Source: Desulfosporosinus meridiei DSM 13257 (GTDB lineage: Bacteria > Bacillota > Desulfitobacteriia > Desulfitobacteriales > Desulfitobacteriaceae). From it: a stretch of DNA of 64,000 nt. Shown here in pieces: positions 45,215-55,900 of this stretch; the first letter of the stretch is position 1; the number at the start of each line of letters is the position of its first letter. The translations under genes were made by a program, and so were the position numbers. The notes below the pieces were generated by a model. It did no database searches. It was not told the DNA's origin and saw only the letters and a list, made by a program, of their open reading frames with translations. The stretch spans positions 4,112,501 through 4,176,500 of the forward strand of contig NC_018515.1 in NCBI RefSeq assembly GCF_000231385.2, given 5' to 3'.

Positions 45215-46327
45215 TCACCCCATTGCATCGCGGAGGTTCTCTTTAAACTTTTCAAACAGCGACTTTTTGCCCATTTGTTGTTGTTCAGAAGTAACTTCTC
45301 CGAACTCACGGAGGAGTTTCTTTTGCTTCTCATTAAGCTTAGTAGGAGTTGTCAAAACAACTCTAACATGCTGATCTCCTCGGCCCGTTCCTCGGCGACG
45401 AGGTATACCATGTCCTTTTAGCCGAAAAATCGTAGCGGTTTGAGTCCCTTCGGGAACTTTCATCTTAACAACCCCATCCAGAGTTGGAACATCAACTTCC
45501 GCACCTAAAGCCGCTTGAACAAAAGTAATGGGAATCTCGCAATAAACATCATTGCCATCACGTTCAAAAAACTTATGAGGTTTTACTTGTAAAATGATAT
45601 ACAAATCTCCGGGAGGTCCGCCCTTAGATCCGGCTTCGCCATCACCGCTAAGCCTTAAGTTCAAACCATCTTCCGAACCTTCAGGGACATTGATTTTAAG
45701 TGTCTTAACCTTGCGAACCTTCCCTTGTCCATGACATGTGGAGCAAGGACTGCTAACAGTACGGCCTTCTCCATTACAAGTTTGACAAGTTCTGGCTGTT
45801 TGAATGTGACCAAAAGGAGTCCGTTGCGTAACCTTAACTTGACCGCTGCCCTGACATTGAGAACAAGTTGTGGGATGCGTACCCGGCGCTGCACCTGAAC
45901 CCTGACAATCCGAACAAGTCTCGTCCTTGGGAATCTGGATTTCTTTTTCAACGCCAAAGGCTGCTTCTTCAAAGGTCAAGGTCATTGCATAACGCAAATC
46001 AGAGCCCCGTTGAGGGCCATTGCGACGTTGACCACCACCACCGCCCCCGCCGAAAAACATATCGAAAATATCGCCGAAGCCTCCGGCATCCCCAAATCCG
46101 CCCATACCCGGGTCTGCGTCACCGAACTGGTCATAACGCGCTCTCTTCTGAGGATCACTTAAAACATCATAGGCCTCAGTAACTTCCTTAAACTTTTCTT
46201 CCGCTTCCTTATTACCAGGATTAACATCGGGATGATATTGGCGAGCCAGCTTTCTATATGCTTTTTTAATATCCTGCTCGCTAGCATTCCGCTCGACCCC
46301 GAGCACTTCATAATTATCGCGTTTCAT
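45215..46327 (-). CDS. dnaJ: Chaperone protein DnaJ
   Basis: Hsp40 co-chaperone, 370 residues. J domain with the HPD motif ([10 protein letters not shown]), Gly/Phe-rich region ([20 protein letters not shown]), four CxxCxGxG zinc repeats ([32 protein letters not shown]) and the C-terminal substrate domain. ATG at 46327 follows GGAGGGA; the longer frame to 46372 is not supported. Confidence 0.97.
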   Translation of the reverse strand: MKRDNYEVLGVERNASEQDIKKAYRKLARQYHPDVNPGNKEAEEKFKEVTEAYDVLSDPQKRARYDQFGDADPGMGGFGDAGGFGDIFDMFFGGGGGGGQRRNGPQRGSDLRYAMTLTFEEAAFGVEKEIQIPKDETCSDCQGSGAAPGTHPTTCSQCQGSGQVKVTQRTPFGHIQTARTCQTCNGEGRTVSSPCSTCHGQGKVRKVKTLKINVPEGSEDGLNLRLSGDGEAGSKGGPPGDLYIILQVKPHKFFERDGNDVYCEIPITFVQAALGAEVDVPTLDGVVKMKVPEGTQTATIFRLKGHGIPRRRGTGRGDQHVRVVLTTPTKLNEKQKKLLREFGEVTSEQQQMGKKSLFEKFKENLRDAMG

Positions 46328-46502
46328 TACTTCCCTCCACACTCCTGCTAAACCCATCCACCTGGACAGCAAAGTCCTATAGTATTATATGATCCTTCGC
46401 CCTGAAGCACAAGGAAATATCCACTTTAAAGGAAATCCTTAAATTTCCACAAACAAACGCGGGCACAAAGGCTTTCAACCTTTGCACCCTAATATTTTAA
46501 AT

Positions 46503-46597
46503 AACTCCTGCCTGACCTCGTGCCAACCTTATTACGGTTATGCAAATCCTAGTCAACATAATTTCACATAAGGTTGGCGACCAAAGCCAGGAGAGTT
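46503..46597. repeat. Hairpin element between dnaK and dnaJ
   Basis: GCCAACCTTAT (46522-46532) and ATAAGGTTGGC (46568-46578) pair perfectly, extended by ACTCCTG..CC against GCC.AGGAGAGT. It lies in the 334-bp dnaK-dnaJ gap, with a smaller hairpin before it (GGGCACAAAGG.. CCTTTGCACCC, about 46460-46489). The tail GCAATTTCGCTCC resembles the arm of the 49275-49456 cruciform. Confidence 0.6.
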
Positions 46598-46661
46598 AAT
46601 TTGCGAAGCTTGATAGCATCGTCACTGTACTGGGGAAGCAATTTCGCTCCGGCCCTCCCTA

Positions 46662-48509
46662 TTATAGATCCTTCTTGACTTCAGTAAACTCAGCATCCAC
46701 TACATCATCATCTTTTTTAGCTTGTTCAGCACCTGGTTGTGCACCGGCACCAGCTCCGCCGGTTGGGTCTTGAGCAGCTTGCTGTTGATACATTTTTTCA
46801 ATATAAGGATGAAGAACTTTATTAAGAGCTTCAACTTTTGCATTGATCTCATCGACATTATCACCGGCAGCTGCAGTTTTTAAGTCTTCGACTGCCTTTT
46901 TGATGGATTCAACTTCACCAGCGTCGCCTTTACCTTCGAATTCCTTTAAGGTTTTTTCAGTTTGATAGGCCATTGAATCCGCTTGGTTCTTAGCATCGAT
47001 TAGCTCTTTGTGCTTCTTGTCTTCCTCAGCATGAGCCTCAGCATCTTGCTTCATTTTTTCAATGTCTTCTTTAGAAAGCCCTGTAGAAGAAGTGATCGTA
47101 ACTTTCTGTTCATTTCCGGTGGCCACATCTTTTGCCGAGACGTGAACAATACCATTAGCATCAATATCGAATTTAACTTCGATTTGGGGGATACCACGGG
47201 GTGCAGGAGGAATTCCTGTGAGTTGGAAACGACCTAAAGTCTTGTTGTAACTGGCCATTTCACGCTCCCCTTGGAGGACATGAATGTCAACTGAGGTTTG
47301 ATTATCGGCAGCCGTTGAGAAAGTTTGAGATTTAGTGGTTGGAATTGTAGTGTTACGATCAATAATCCGGGTGAAAACTCCACCTAGGGTTTCAATCCCT
47401 AAGGAAAGAGGAGTAACATCCAACAGGATCATATCCTTAACTTCACCACTGAGCACGCCACCTTGAATTGCAGCGCCCATAGCTACTACTTCATCCGGAT
47501 TAACCCCTTTATGAGGCTCTTTGCCACTGACTTTTTTAATAGCTTCTACAACAGCGGGGATACGAGTAGATCCACCAACCAGAATGATTTGGTCAATTTG
47601 ATTCCAAGATAATTTAGCATCTTCAATGGCTTGACGTGTAGGTCCAATGGTGGATTCTACCAAGTCAGATGTAATTTCATCGAACTTAGCTCGAGTAATA
47701 TTCATATCCAAATGTTGAGGTCCATCCTCAGTCATTGTGATAAATGGCAGGTTAACATTGGAGCTGGTAACTCCGGAAAGCTCAATCTTAGCTTTTTCTG
47801 CTGCTTCTTTTAAACGTTGAAGGGCAACTCGGTCTTTGGAAAGATCTGCTCCATGGCTCTTCTTATATTCTGCAACCATATAATCAATTAAGCGTTGGTC
47901 AAAATCGTCGCCGCCCAAATTGTTGTTTCCGCTGGTTGCCTTAACTTCAACCATGCCTTGACTTAACTCAAGAATGGATACGTCAAAGGTACCGCCCCCT
48001 AAGTCAAAGACTAAAACCGTGGAATCATCTTTTTTGTCAAGACCATAAGCAAGTGCCGCAGCAGTCGGCTCGTTAATGATCCGCAAGACGTCAAGTCCAG
48101 CAATGGAACCTGCATCCTTAGTCGCTTGACGTTGAGCATCCGTAAAATATGCCGGTACTGTAATAACCGCTTGAGTTACGGGTTGACCGATATAAGCTTC
48201 TGCATCAGTCTTGAGCTTTTGGAGAACCATGGCGGAAATTTCTTGAGGGCTGTAAGTTTTATCGTCAATTTTCACTTTGAAATCTGTTCCCATATGACGC
48301 TTAATGGAAATAACAGTTTTATCCGGATTGGAAACAGATTGACGTTTAGCAACCTGACCGACTAGTCTTTCACCGGTTTTAGAAAATCCTACGACAGATG
48401 GAGTTGTACGATTTCCCTCCGCGTTTGGGATAACGACAGCCTCTCCACCTTCCATAACTGAAACGCAAGAGTTAGTTGTACCTAAGTCAATACCAATAAT
48501 TTTACCCAT
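46662..48509 (-). CDS. dnaK: Chaperone protein DnaK
   Basis: Hsp70 chaperone, 615 residues. ATPase domain motifs [65 protein letters not shown]; a substrate-binding domain ([19 protein letters not shown]); and a C-terminal lid ending [28 protein letters not shown] precedes the ATG. Part of the CIRCE-controlled operon. Confidence 0.98.
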   Translation of the reverse strand: MGKIIGIDLGTTNSCVSVMEGGEAVVIPNAEGNRTTPSVVGFSKTGERLVGQVAKRQSVSNPDKTVISIKRHMGTDFKVKIDDKTYSPQEISAMVLQKLKTDAEAYIGQPVTQAVITVPAYFTDAQRQATKDAGSIAGLDVLRIINEPTAAALAYGLDKKDDSTVLVFDLGGGTFDVSILELSQGMVEVKATSGNNNLGGDDFDQRLIDYMVAEYKKSHGADLSKDRVALQRLKEAAEKAKIELSGVTSSNVNLPFITMTEDGPQHLDMNITRAKFDEITSDLVESTIGPTRQAIEDAKLSWNQIDQIILVGGSTRIPAVVEAIKKVSGKEPHKGVNPDEVVAMGAAIQGGVLSGEVKDMILLDVTPLSLGIETLGGVFTRIIDRNTTIPTTKSQTFSTAADNQTSVDIHVLQGEREMASYNKTLGRFQLTGIPPAPRGIPQIEVKFDIDANGIVHVSAKDVATGNEQKVTITSSTGLSKEDIEKMKQDAEAHAEEDKKHKELIDAKNQADSMAYQTEKTLKEFEGKGDAGEVESIKKAVEDLKTAAAGDNVDEINAKVEALNKVLHPYIEKMYQQQAAQDPTGGAGAGAQPGAEQAKKDDDVVDAEFTEVKKDL

Positions 48510-48528
48510 TATAATCTTCCTCCTTTAA

Positions 48529-49131
48529 CTAGTTCGAAACCTTAACCATGCTGGGACGTAAAACTTTTTCTTTAAGGTAATATCCTTTTTGTAGTTCTTC
48601 GACAACTGTGTTTTCCGGATGTTCATCAGACTCTACTCTGAGCACCGCATCATGGAGATTGGGATCAAAAGGCTGCCCGGCAGCCTCAATTGCTTTAAGC
48701 CCTTCTTTGTTAAGCGCAGTTTGCAATTGACGGTAAATCATGTCTATCCCCTGGGAGAAGGCATTGAAGTCCGGGTTTACTTGGGCCGAACTGGCCGCCC
48801 GTTCAAAATTATCTAAAACCGGTAGTAACTCTGATATAAGGCGTTCAGATGCATATTTAATGATCTCTGTTTTTTCCTTCTGAGTGCGTTTTCGGTAGTT
48901 ATCAAATTCCGCCTGTAATCGTAACATATGATCTTTATGCTCATCAGCTTTGGCTTTTGCTTGAATAAGCTCAGCTTCCAGAGTCATTATTTTTTCTAAA
49001 GGACTCATATCGTTACTATCCAGACTATCTTCTTCCGGAGGATTCTCAAGGTCACGCTCTTGCGTATCCTCCACTTGACCCTCATCCATACTTTTTGGGC
49101 CTCTGAGAGTTTCTTCTCTCATTCGCGCCAT
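48529..49131 (-). CDS. grpE: Nucleotide exchange factor GrpE
   Basis: DnaK nucleotide exchange factor of 200 residues: an acidic disordered N-terminus, a long coiled coil (about 55-110, LQAEFDNYRKRTQKEKTEI) and the beta-wing (FDPNLHDAVLRVESDEHPEN, VVEELQKGYYLKEKVLRPSM VKVS). AGAGGTGA precedes the ATG. It starts 20 bp upstream of dnaK. Confidence 0.96.
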   Translation of the reverse strand: MARMREETLRGPKSMDEGQVEDTQERDLENPPEEDSLDSNDMSPLEKIMTLEAELIQAKAKADEHKDHMLRLQAEFDNYRKRTQKEKTEIIKYASERLISELLPVLDNFERAASSAQVNPDFNAFSQGIDMIYRQLQTALNKEGLKAIEAAGQPFDPNLHDAVLRVESDEHPENTVVEELQKGYYLKEKVLRPSMVKVSN

Positions 49132-49274
49132 GCAAAATCACCTCTCGCAACATAATCACTGTAAAGTGTTAACTAATTTATATAGAATGAACCAGAAGGC
49201 TCAGTCACCGCTTAATCTATAACAAACAATTCAGCCTCAATTCCCCGGTTCCTAGCTCCCGCCCGCTCCAGCCA

Positions 49275-49456
49275 GGCTGGAGTGAAATTTGCGCAGCGAA
49301 CCTTTAGGCAGAGTCGCGTCAATCGAGCTTACATTACGAGGTGCCAGCGTGGCACAGGTTCACATTCAGAACAGCCCAGAGGTTTGCCAACGCTCACCTC
49401 GTAATCAAGCTCGATAGCGACGGCGCCGTGGTGAGCGGAGCAATTTCACTCCAGCC
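49275..49456. repeat. Large cruciform element between hrcA and grpE
   Basis: Outer arms GGCTGGAGTGAAATTTGC / GCAATTTCACTCCAGCC, then CGTCAATCGAGCTT..ATTACGAGGTG against CACCTCGTAATCAAGCTCGATAGCG-type sequence (position 49399-49428). The loop core CAGGTTCACATTC, seven bases, then CCCAGAGGTT (49355-49384) matches the loop of the 30310-30482 element at 26 of 30 bases. It is transcribed within the heat-shock operon. Confidence 0.75.
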
Positions 49457-49472
49457 CCCCTCGCAACTTCAT

Positions 49473-50504
49473 TCACCGCCTGCGTCGCGTAAGAATTTCT
49501 GTCATACTCCGGGTCATAAAATCGACAATAGCTATTACTTTGGCGTAATCCATTCGGGTCGGCCCAAGTACGCCCACCGCCCCGATGGTTAATCCATTGA
49601 CCTTATAGGTCGCCGAAATCAGGCTGCAGTCACGAAATTCCTTCAATGTATTTTCTCCACCAATAGTTACATTTAGTCCTTCCTGGCGGGGGGTTAGCAG
49701 TTTTTTCAAGGGTTCATTATCTTCAAACACCTTGAAGAGTGTTTTGACCTTAGCCAAATCTTTAAATTCAGGTTGATTGAGCATATTTAGAGTTCCACCG
49801 AGATGGATACGTTCATCTTCCTCTTTACCATCTAAGATAGCCCTTAACATATCCATGGCGTTATCTATTAAAAGTCTTTGCCTCGATAATTCACTATATA
49901 TTTCATGCAGCATGCTGCGTTTGACTTGACTTATGGAATATCCCCGCATCTTCTGGTTAAAAACCTCTGCCACATGCTGAAGTTCTTCCGCTGAGAGATT
50001 TTCGCCCACATCCAAAATATGATTCTCCACGGCCCCGTTTTCTTTGACGATGACCATAATAACCTGCCCAGGTTGATAGGGGAGAAAATGCATTTTCCCA
50101 AAGGTACTTTTGCCTTTATGGGGACCCAGCACCAGACTGGTCAGGTTTGTAAGCTCGGATAAGAGTTTTCCCGTATGAGCAATCACTTCCTGCAGCTCAT
50201 TGATTCTTTTCGAGCTTTCACGCTCAATGATCTCCATTTCCTCGGCATTAAGCTCTTGAGGATCCATCAGACAATCTACAAAGTATCGATATCCTGCGTC
50301 CGAAGGAATTCGTCCCGCAGAGGTATAGGGTTGTTCAATAAATCCTAACTCTTCTAAATCAGCCATTTCGTTTCGTATAGTTGCTGAAGATACGCCCAGA
50401 TCAAACTTACGAGCAATCGTTCGAGATCCAATAGGTTCGGCGGTAGCAATATAATCCTGAACTATCGCTCTCAATATTTTGCGTTTGCGCTCATCCATTT
50501 GCAT
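49473..50504 (-). CDS. hrcA: Heat-inducible transcription repressor HrcA
   Basis: Class I heat-shock repressor, 343 residues. N-terminal winged helix (ERKRKILRAIVQDYIATAEP IGSRTIARKFDLGVSSATIR) and GAF-like C-terminal domain (GAVGVLGPTRMDYAKVIAIVDFM). It binds CIRCE, found about 80 bp upstream, with GroEL as modulator. First gene of hrcA-grpE-dnaK-dnaJ-prmA-rsmE. Confidence 0.97.
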   Translation of the reverse strand: MQMDERKRKILRAIVQDYIATAEPIGSRTIARKFDLGVSSATIRNEMADLEELGFIEQPYTSAGRIPSDAGYRYFVDCLMDPQELNAEEMEIIERESSKRINELQEVIAHTGKLLSELTNLTSLVLGPHKGKSTFGKMHFLPYQPGQVIMVIVKENGAVENHILDVGENLSAEELQHVAEVFNQKMRGYSISQVKRSMLHEIYSELSRQRLLIDNAMDMLRAILDGKEEDERIHLGGTLNMLNQPEFKDLAKVKTLFKVFEDNEPLKKLLTPRQEGLNVTIGGENTLKEFRDCSLISATYKVNGLTIGAVGVLGPTRMDYAKVIAIVDFMTRSMTEILTRRRR

Positions 50505-50584
50505 ATATGCTTCCCCGCTTTCTTGAGTGATCTTGCTTTATACAAAATGTACTGACAAGTACATACTCATTATTTTCTTCGTTG

Positions 50585-50611
50585 TTAGCACTCTACCTCG
50601 ATGAGTGCTAA
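50585..50611. promoter_or_regulatory. CIRCE operator
   Basis: TTAGCACTC, nine bases, GAGTGCTAA: a perfect match to the HrcA operator, immediately downstream of the hrcA promoter, giving autoregulated heat-shock control. Confidence 0.98.
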
Positions 50612-50625
50612 CAGTTTATGTCTTC

Positions 50626-50654
50626 ACATTACCACTTCATTTTGGCTTTGTCAA
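50626..50654 (-). promoter_or_regulatory. Sigma-A promoter of the hrcA operon
   Basis: On the minus strand TTGACA (complement of 50649-50654), a 17-bp spacer and TAATGT (complement of 50626-50631). CIRCE overlaps the transcription start region. Confidence 0.85.
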
Positions 50655-50689
50655 GAATCATTTTAAGATAAATATTTGAGATTAAACCA

Positions 50690-51907
50690 CTATACAAATT
50701 CTTGTAGGATGGAGTTTGCGACAAAGGAATACCGAGGATTCAAGCGGAAATACTCCCCCTCAACAATAAAAATATCAGTATCTTTATAGCGTTCCAAAAC
50801 AGATCTATAAATATCCCTGAGATCAGTTCCGAAGTCAATTTCAAATTCTTTAAGATGAACCCCTGACTCTAGACGCAATCCCAAAATCATCCGCTCAGCC
50901 ATACATTCTTGTAAAGACAATTCCTCTTGACCGGTCTCATCAATGGGACTTTTCCCCTCAGATAAGAGGTTTTTATATGCACATACATCCTCAATATTTT
51001 TCCAGCGCATCCTGTTCAAACATGATACACCGCCAGGTCCCATTCCCAGATAATCCGCTCCCCGCCAGTATCCTAAATTATGGCGACACTCATATCCGGG
51101 AAGGGCAAAATTTGAAGTTTCGTAGTTCCGATAACCCTCCATACCTAAACGTCTTACCGCCCATTCATGCATCTCAGCCTGCTGATCCTCACTCGGAAGT
51201 GTTTTTAAACAACCCTCCTCAACCTTTTGCTCTAATCGAAAGGACTGCTTGCGGAGCGAGGCCCCCTTAGTATTGTTAATACCATTACCTACCTCATATT
51301 GTTCAAAAAGCGGTGTTCCTTCTTCCAGCATTAACCCATAGAGGGAAAGATGCTCCGGTGAATAGGAGAGGGCCTCCTCCACGGATGCCTGCCAGTCCTG
51401 CAGACCTTGTCCGGGTAAGCCAAACATCAAATCGAGATTGAGGTTTTCAAATCCTGCCGATCTCAAGTGGGCAATGGCCTCACGGGCCTTTACAGCAGTG
51501 TGCACACGCCCTACATTACGCAACAAGTCATCATCAAAACTCTGAATCCCTAATGAAAACCTGTTGATCCCCAAATCCCGGATAAGCCTGGCCTTTCCAG
51601 CTGTAATAGTCCCCGGGTTCCCTTCCATTGTTTGTTCGACTTCTGGGTTCATGGGGAAATACCGTTGAATCATTCCCAGTAACCCTTCTAACTGCCGCTC
51701 ACTCAATATAGTTGGAGTACCGCCTCCAATAAAAAGAGAAGACACCCCTGGAGGGGTATCTTTTTGCCTCTTTGCCATCTCTATTTCTAAGCCCTCTAAA
51801 TACACAGAGATAAGATCCGGGGATGAGTTTTTAAGTGAGTGCGAATAAAATCCACAGTAGTCACATTTTTGGAGACAAAATGGGACGTGAACGTATAAGG
51901 ACGGCAT
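50690..51907 (-). CDS. hemW: Radical SAM heme chaperone HemW
   Basis: HemN-like radical-SAM protein, 405 residues, now viewed as a heme chaperone rather than a coproporphyrinogen oxidase. It starts MPSLYVHVPFCLQKCDYCGF with the CX3CX2C cluster, then FIGGGTPTIL, NLDLMFGLPGQ and a C-terminal HemN domain. The ATG at 51907 matches the family N-terminus; a GTG four codons upstream is possible. It lies between lepA and hrcA as in B. subtilis. Confidence 0.93.
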   Translation of the reverse strand: MPSLYVHVPFCLQKCDYCGFYSHSLKNSSPDLISVYLEGLEIEMAKRQKDTPPGVSSLFIGGGTPTILSERQLEGLLGMIQRYFPMNPEVEQTMEGNPGTITAGKARLIRDLGINRFSLGIQSFDDDLLRNVGRVHTAVKAREAIAHLRSAGFENLNLDLMFGLPGQGLQDWQASVEEALSYSPEHLSLYGLMLEEGTPLFEQYEVGNGINNTKGASLRKQSFRLEQKVEEGCLKTLPSEDQQAEMHEWAVRRLGMEGYRNYETSNFALPGYECRHNLGYWRGADYLGMGPGGVSCLNRMRWKNIEDVCAYKNLLSEGKSPIDETGQEELSLQECMAERMILGLRLESGVHLKEFEIDFGTDLRDIYRSVLERYKDTDIFIVEGEYFRLNPRYSFVANSILQEFV

Positions 51908-51927
51908 AGGCGTACACACTCTTTCTT

Positions 51928-53733
51928 CTAGTCTTCAATCTGCAATACGGCCATAAAAGCATCTTGGGGAATTTCCACGTTACCCACTTGCTTCATACGC
52001 TTTTTCCCAGCCTTTTGCTTTTCCAGGAGTTTTCGTTTTCGGGAAATATCTCCCCCATAGCATTTAGACAAGACATCTTTTCTCATGGCATTAACAGTTT
52101 CACGAGCAATAACTCTACTGCCAATTACAGACTGGATAGGAATTTCAAACATGTGCCTTGGAATAATACCCCGGAGCTTTTCTACAAGCTTCCTGCCACG
52201 ATTATAGGACTTGGCACGGTGCACGATAAACGAAAGGGCATCCACCATTTCCCCGTTTAAGAGGATATCTATTTTAACAAGATCTGTTTCCTTATAGCCG
52301 GATAGTTCATAATCCAAAGACGCATACCCTTTAGTTCGTGACTTTAATTGATCAAAATAATCAAAAACTATCTCACTTAGGGGTAGCTCATAAGTCAGCT
52401 TTACTCGACTCGTTGAGACATAATCCATATTACAATAGGCTCCGCGCTTTTCTTGATTGAGTTCCATAATCGCGCCAACGTACTCAGACGGAACCAAAAT
52501 AGTAGCCTTAACAATGGGCTCTTCGATACTGACAATCTGATCAACTTTCGGAAGATTGGAGGGGTTATCAATATTCAATACTTCCCCTTGAACAGTATTA
52601 ACCTTGTAAATTACACTCGGTGCCGTAGTGATCAAATTTAGATCATATTCCCGTTCTAACCGTTCTTGAATTATCTCCATGTGCAACAGCCCCAAGAAGC
52701 CGCAGCGAAATCCAAAGCCTAAAGCCACGGAAGTCTCCGGTTCAAAAATCAAGCTGGCATCGTTTAGATGGAGCTTTTCCAAAGAATCACGCAGTTTATT
52801 ATAATCGCTCGCCTCGACAGTATAGAGCCCGCAAAAGACCATGGGGGTTGCCTTTCGATATCCGGGAAGAGGTTCAGCTGCCGGATTATCTGCATCGGTA
52901 ATGGTATCCCCCACCTGAGTATCCTTAACGTTTTTGATGCTGGCGGCAATAAATCCAACTTGACCAGCCTTAAGTTCGTCCACAATACGCATTGAAGGCG
53001 CAAAAACCCCAACCTCAGTTACCTCGAAGGATTTCCCGGTGGACATCATCTGCATTCTTGTCCCTTTAGCAACTCTTCCCTCAACAATTCTGACATAGGA
53101 AATGGCACCTTTATAGGCATCAAACTTGGAGTCAAAGATCAAGGCTTTCAGCGGCTCTTCATCATCTCCTTGAGGAGGTGGCACCATGGTCACAATTCTC
53201 TCCAGGATCTCCTCAATTCCGATTCCCGTTTTTGCCGAAGCTAGAATAGCCTCACTGGCATCCAAGCCAATAACATCTTCGATCTCCTGCTTCACACGTT
53301 CAGGCTCGGCACTAGGCAGGTCAATCTTATTAATAACCGAGATCAGCTCCAGGTTGTTTTCTAAAGCCAAATAAACATTTGCTAAAGTCTGAGCCTCAAT
53401 TCCTTGAACGGAATCGACAACTAATAGGGCCCCTTCGCAAGCAGCTAAACTACGAGATACCTCATAGGTAAAATCCACATGGCCCGGAGTGTCAATCAGA
53501 TTAAGCTCATAAACCTCACCATCCTGAGCCTGATAACTTAAGCGAACTGCCTGCAGCTTAATCGTAATTCCACGTTCACGTTCTAAATCCATGGAATCTA
53601 GGACTTGTGCTTCCATTTCCCGCTTAGTCAAAGCCCCAGTATATTCAATCAGTCGATCAGCTAAAGTAGATTTACCATGATCGATATGTGCAATAATCGA
53701 AAAATTACGGATACGTTGTGAAGCTTGCGCCAA
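51928..53733 (-). CDS. lepA: Elongation factor 4 (LepA)
   Basis: Ribosome-associated GTPase, 601 residues. G1 [18 protein letters not shown]3 DTPGHVDF, G4 NKIDLP, EF-G-like domains, and the LepA-specific C-terminus ([20 protein letters not shown]) are present. TTG start behind GAGGGCAGG. Confidence 0.97.
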   Translation of the reverse strand: MAQASQRIRNFSIIAHIDHGKSTLADRLIEYTGALTKREMEAQVLDSMDLERERGITIKLQAVRLSYQAQDGEVYELNLIDTPGHVDFTYEVSRSLAACEGALLVVDSVQGIEAQTLANVYLALENNLELISVINKIDLPSAEPERVKQEIEDVIGLDASEAILASAKTGIGIEEILERIVTMVPPPQGDDEEPLKALIFDSKFDAYKGAISYVRIVEGRVAKGTRMQMMSTGKSFEVTEVGVFAPSMRIVDELKAGQVGFIAASIKNVKDTQVGDTITDADNPAAEPLPGYRKATPMVFCGLYTVEASDYNKLRDSLEKLHLNDASLIFEPETSVALGFGFRCGFLGLLHMEIIQERLEREYDLNLITTAPSVIYKVNTVQGEVLNIDNPSNLPKVDQIVSIEEPIVKATILVPSEYVGAIMELNQEKRGAYCNMDYVSTSRVKLTYELPLSEIVFDYFDQLKSRTKGYASLDYELSGYKETDLVKIDILLNGEMVDALSFIVHRAKSYNRGRKLVEKLRGIIPRHMFEIPIQSVIGSRVIARETVNAMRKDVLSKCYGGDISRKRKLLEKQKAGKKRMKQVGNVEIPQDAFMAVLQIED

Positions 53734-53974
53734 GTTCCTGCCCTCATTTCTATAATCAAGTTTTAAAATTGAAACCTAGATATTCTAAACACTAATTATA
53801 ACAGCTAAGAGGGGCTTTTCGCAAGATTTCCTGAGTAAACATGGCATAATCAGGCTTCATAACATAAAAGGACCCACTAACCGGCCCTATTATGTGAAAC
53901 ATGATAGTTTGTACTTATATAATAGCTCTTGGACTTCCTGACTGAATCCGTGCGTTACTCCTCCGTCGGGAAAA
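53734..53974. other. Noncoding gap beside lepA
   Basis: Upstream of lepA, with a weak hairpin (TTCATAACATAA against TTATGTGAA, about 53854-53900). No gene or promoter assigned. Confidence 0.3.
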
Positions 53975-54010
53975 GAGGTCAAATTATGCAGCGCTGCATA
54001 ATTTGACCTC
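53975..54010. repeat. 36-bp perfect palindrome
   Basis: Each half is GAGGTCAAATTATGCAGC and its exact complement, with no loop. On the minus strand it is followed by TTTTCCC, about 75 bp after the AraC-type gene, so a terminator is possible; the perfect symmetry also suits a DNA-binding or recombination site. Confidence 0.7.
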
Positions 54011-54084
54011 AACTCCAAGGGCAGGGTTTGTGATGCCAAAGGCTGTTTTTTCCTGGCTAAATAAGAAACTTCTAATCACTGGAA

Positions 54085-54960
54085 TTATTTCTTTTTTAAT
54101 ACAGGTATCCATATCTCACTTCGAAATGTTGGTGAACTAACATCCTTATGCTCGTTCCATAAGATCTCCGGCCCTTGAATTTGTTCATAGTTTGAGGATG
54201 GAAACCACTCGGAGTAAATCCGCCCCCAAATGTTTTGCAAAGTTTCTGGGAAGGGCCCTACTGCTTCAAATACCGCCCAAGTTGAAGCAGGAACATCAAG
54301 TTGGATCAAGTTCTCCGGGCATTCCTGAGATGTTGCCACCCCTATATAATGATCCAACTCTCCTTTTTCCTCCATTCGTCCGGAGGAGAAATTCACGGAG
54401 GCACTAATCAGACCTAAGGGCTCGATATCGGAAAGAGCCTTCATCTGATTGATCTTCTCCATATTTAAGCTTTGCCACATAGCGGCAATTTCCGGATTAA
54501 CCCCGTGGAATATTATCGGAACCCTCTTTTTAATACCTACTATGTGAAAATCCCCTTTTTCTTCGATGCGATAGTTCATTTCATTGCCTCCTTTAATTGA
54601 TAATTGGAAGGTCATCCTTGGAAAGGCTTTTAATGATTGGCCATTGTTTTTAGCTTCTGACGGTGTTACCCCATGCAAGTTTTGAAATGCTCTTGTAAAA
54701 GAGTCCGGAGAACTGTAGCCATATTTCAGGGCAAGATCGATAATTTTTGAATTCCCATTCCTCAGTTCAAAAGCAGCGAGAGTTAAGCGTCTGCGGCGGA
54801 TGTACTCTGATAAAGTAACACCTGCCAGATAGGAAAACATTCGTGTGAAATGATATTCAGAGCAAAAAGCCAGCCTGGCTACTTCCTTAAAATCAATATC
54901 CTCGGTAAGGTTTTCTTCAATATATTCAAGGGCTCCATTCATATTTTTCAGCAAATCCAT
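54085..54960 (-). CDS. AraC-family regulator with GyrI-like effector domain
   Basis: Transcription regulator of 291 residues. The N-terminal AraC HTH pair ([23 protein letters not shown] and [25 protein letters not shown], about 18-105) precedes a GyrI/BmrR-like ligand domain ([20 protein letters not shown] and [30 protein letters not shown]). Such Rob/SoxS-like fusions sense hydrophobic drugs. AAAGGAGG precedes the ATG. No efflux or target gene is adjacent. Confidence 0.93.
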   Translation of the reverse strand: MDLLKNMNGALEYIEENLTEDIDFKEVARLAFCSEYHFTRMFSYLAGVTLSEYIRRRRLTLAAFELRNGNSKIIDLALKYGYSSPDSFTRAFQNLHGVTPSEAKNNGQSLKAFPRMTFQLSIKGGNEMNYRIEEKGDFHIVGIKKRVPIIFHGVNPEIAAMWQSLNMEKINQMKALSDIEPLGLISASVNFSSGRMEEKGELDHYIGVATSQECPENLIQLDVPASTWAVFEAVGPFPETLQNIWGRIYSEWFPSSNYEQIQGPEILWNEHKDVSSPTFRSEIWIPVLKKK

Positions 54961-55134
54961 AGTTCTGACCTCCTTTCAAGAATAGAATAGCAGAAATGAA
55001 TTGAGACTATCCGACACTTCATGCCCAAATATGTAGGACTAAATCCATTTTGACCGATAACCATTATTTATATTTAAGACAATCTAAAAATTTATATTCT
55101 AAATTCTATAATTTATAAATTAACCCTAAATTAT
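54961..55134. other. AT-rich gap upstream of the AraC-type gene
   Basis: Very AT-rich (several TATAAATT/AATTTATA runs). It should contain the regulator promoter; no definite elements assigned. Confidence 0.3.
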
Positions 55135-55170
55135 AAAAAAGGTCTGTTCCACAGTTAAGTGGAAGAGACC
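55135..55170 (-). terminator. Intrinsic terminator of ftcD-fchA
   Basis: GGTCTCTTCCAC / GTGGAACAGACC on the minus strand with a short loop, then TTTTTTATAATT; about 90 bp after the fchA stop. Confidence 0.8.
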
Positions 55171-55257
55171 TCTTTTGCTTTGATGATTTTAGAGGAAGTC
55201 CCCAAATGCGAACCAAGACTTAAAAGTTTTCGGACAGCCTCTTGCTAATAACCTGCC

Positions 55258-55884
55258 TTACCCTATGACTTCTTTAGCTTTGTCCAGTATCAAGTAATAA
55301 GTCTTATCTGCCACTGCTTGCAGCTCTATAATCCTAGCTTTAATATCCTGCAGAAACTCCTCATCTTTAATAGAACCCAGGTTAATCTTAACATTGAAAA
55401 TTGCCCCCTGAAATCCCGCATAAGCTGTAACTCCAGATACTGAAGCATCGCAGGCAGTGTTAGGATTTCCGATGGTTAAGACCCTGATGGATAGTTTCAA
55501 GACTTCTACGCAAGCCTCAGCAACTTTAAGGGGCAAAAGAGTTGCTTGAATAGTAGCCTCCTGGATCTTTTCTGACCTATGAGCTTTCTCAGCTTCAGTC
55601 TCCTTAGGCAATTTATAGGCCTTCATAACTTCATTAAAAGCATCCGTGTCCAGATCAACATATTCTAATAAACGATTCTTTAAAGAAATTCCTTTTTCTT
55701 TTATTTGGACAATCTCCTCTTGAACACTGCTAAATTTAAGTTTACCTTCTGTGAAATTACAAACCATTAGACTTAAAGCTGCACCTAACGATCCGGCTAA
55801 GGCCGCCGCACTTCCGCCTCCGGGAGCCGGCGAATTGCTTCCTAACTCTTCCACAAATTCAGTGACTCTCTTGTCAATTAACAA
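55258..55884 (-). CDS. fchA: Formimidoyltetrahydrofolate cyclodeaminase
   Basis: Converts 5-formimino-THF to 5,10-methenyl-THF and ammonia; 208 residues, all helical. It shows VTEFVEELGSNSPAPGGGSAAALAGSLGAAL, MVCNFTEGK, and DTDAFNEVMKAYKLPKETE, all typical. The TTG at 55884 behind GGGGGAGA matches the family N-terminus; a TTG at 55911 overlapping ftcD is the alternative. Paired with ftcD for formimino-group transfer. Confidence 0.93.
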   Translation of the reverse strand: MLIDKRVTEFVEELGSNSPAPGGGSAAALAGSLGAALSLMVCNFTEGKLKFSSVQEEIVQIKEKGISLKNRLLEYVDLDTDAFNEVMKAYKLPKETEAEKAHRSEKIQEATIQATLLPLKVAEACVEVLKLSIRVLTIGNPNTACDASVSGVTAYAGFQGAIFNVKINLGSIKDEEFLQDIKARIIELQAVADKTYYLILDKAKEVIG

Positions 55885-55900
55885 TATTCTCTCCCCCATT

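Noticed and set aside
46024-46182. His/Arg-rich plus-strand frame inside dnaJ
   Set aside because: Shadow of the Gly/Phe-rich and zinc-finger coding sequence.
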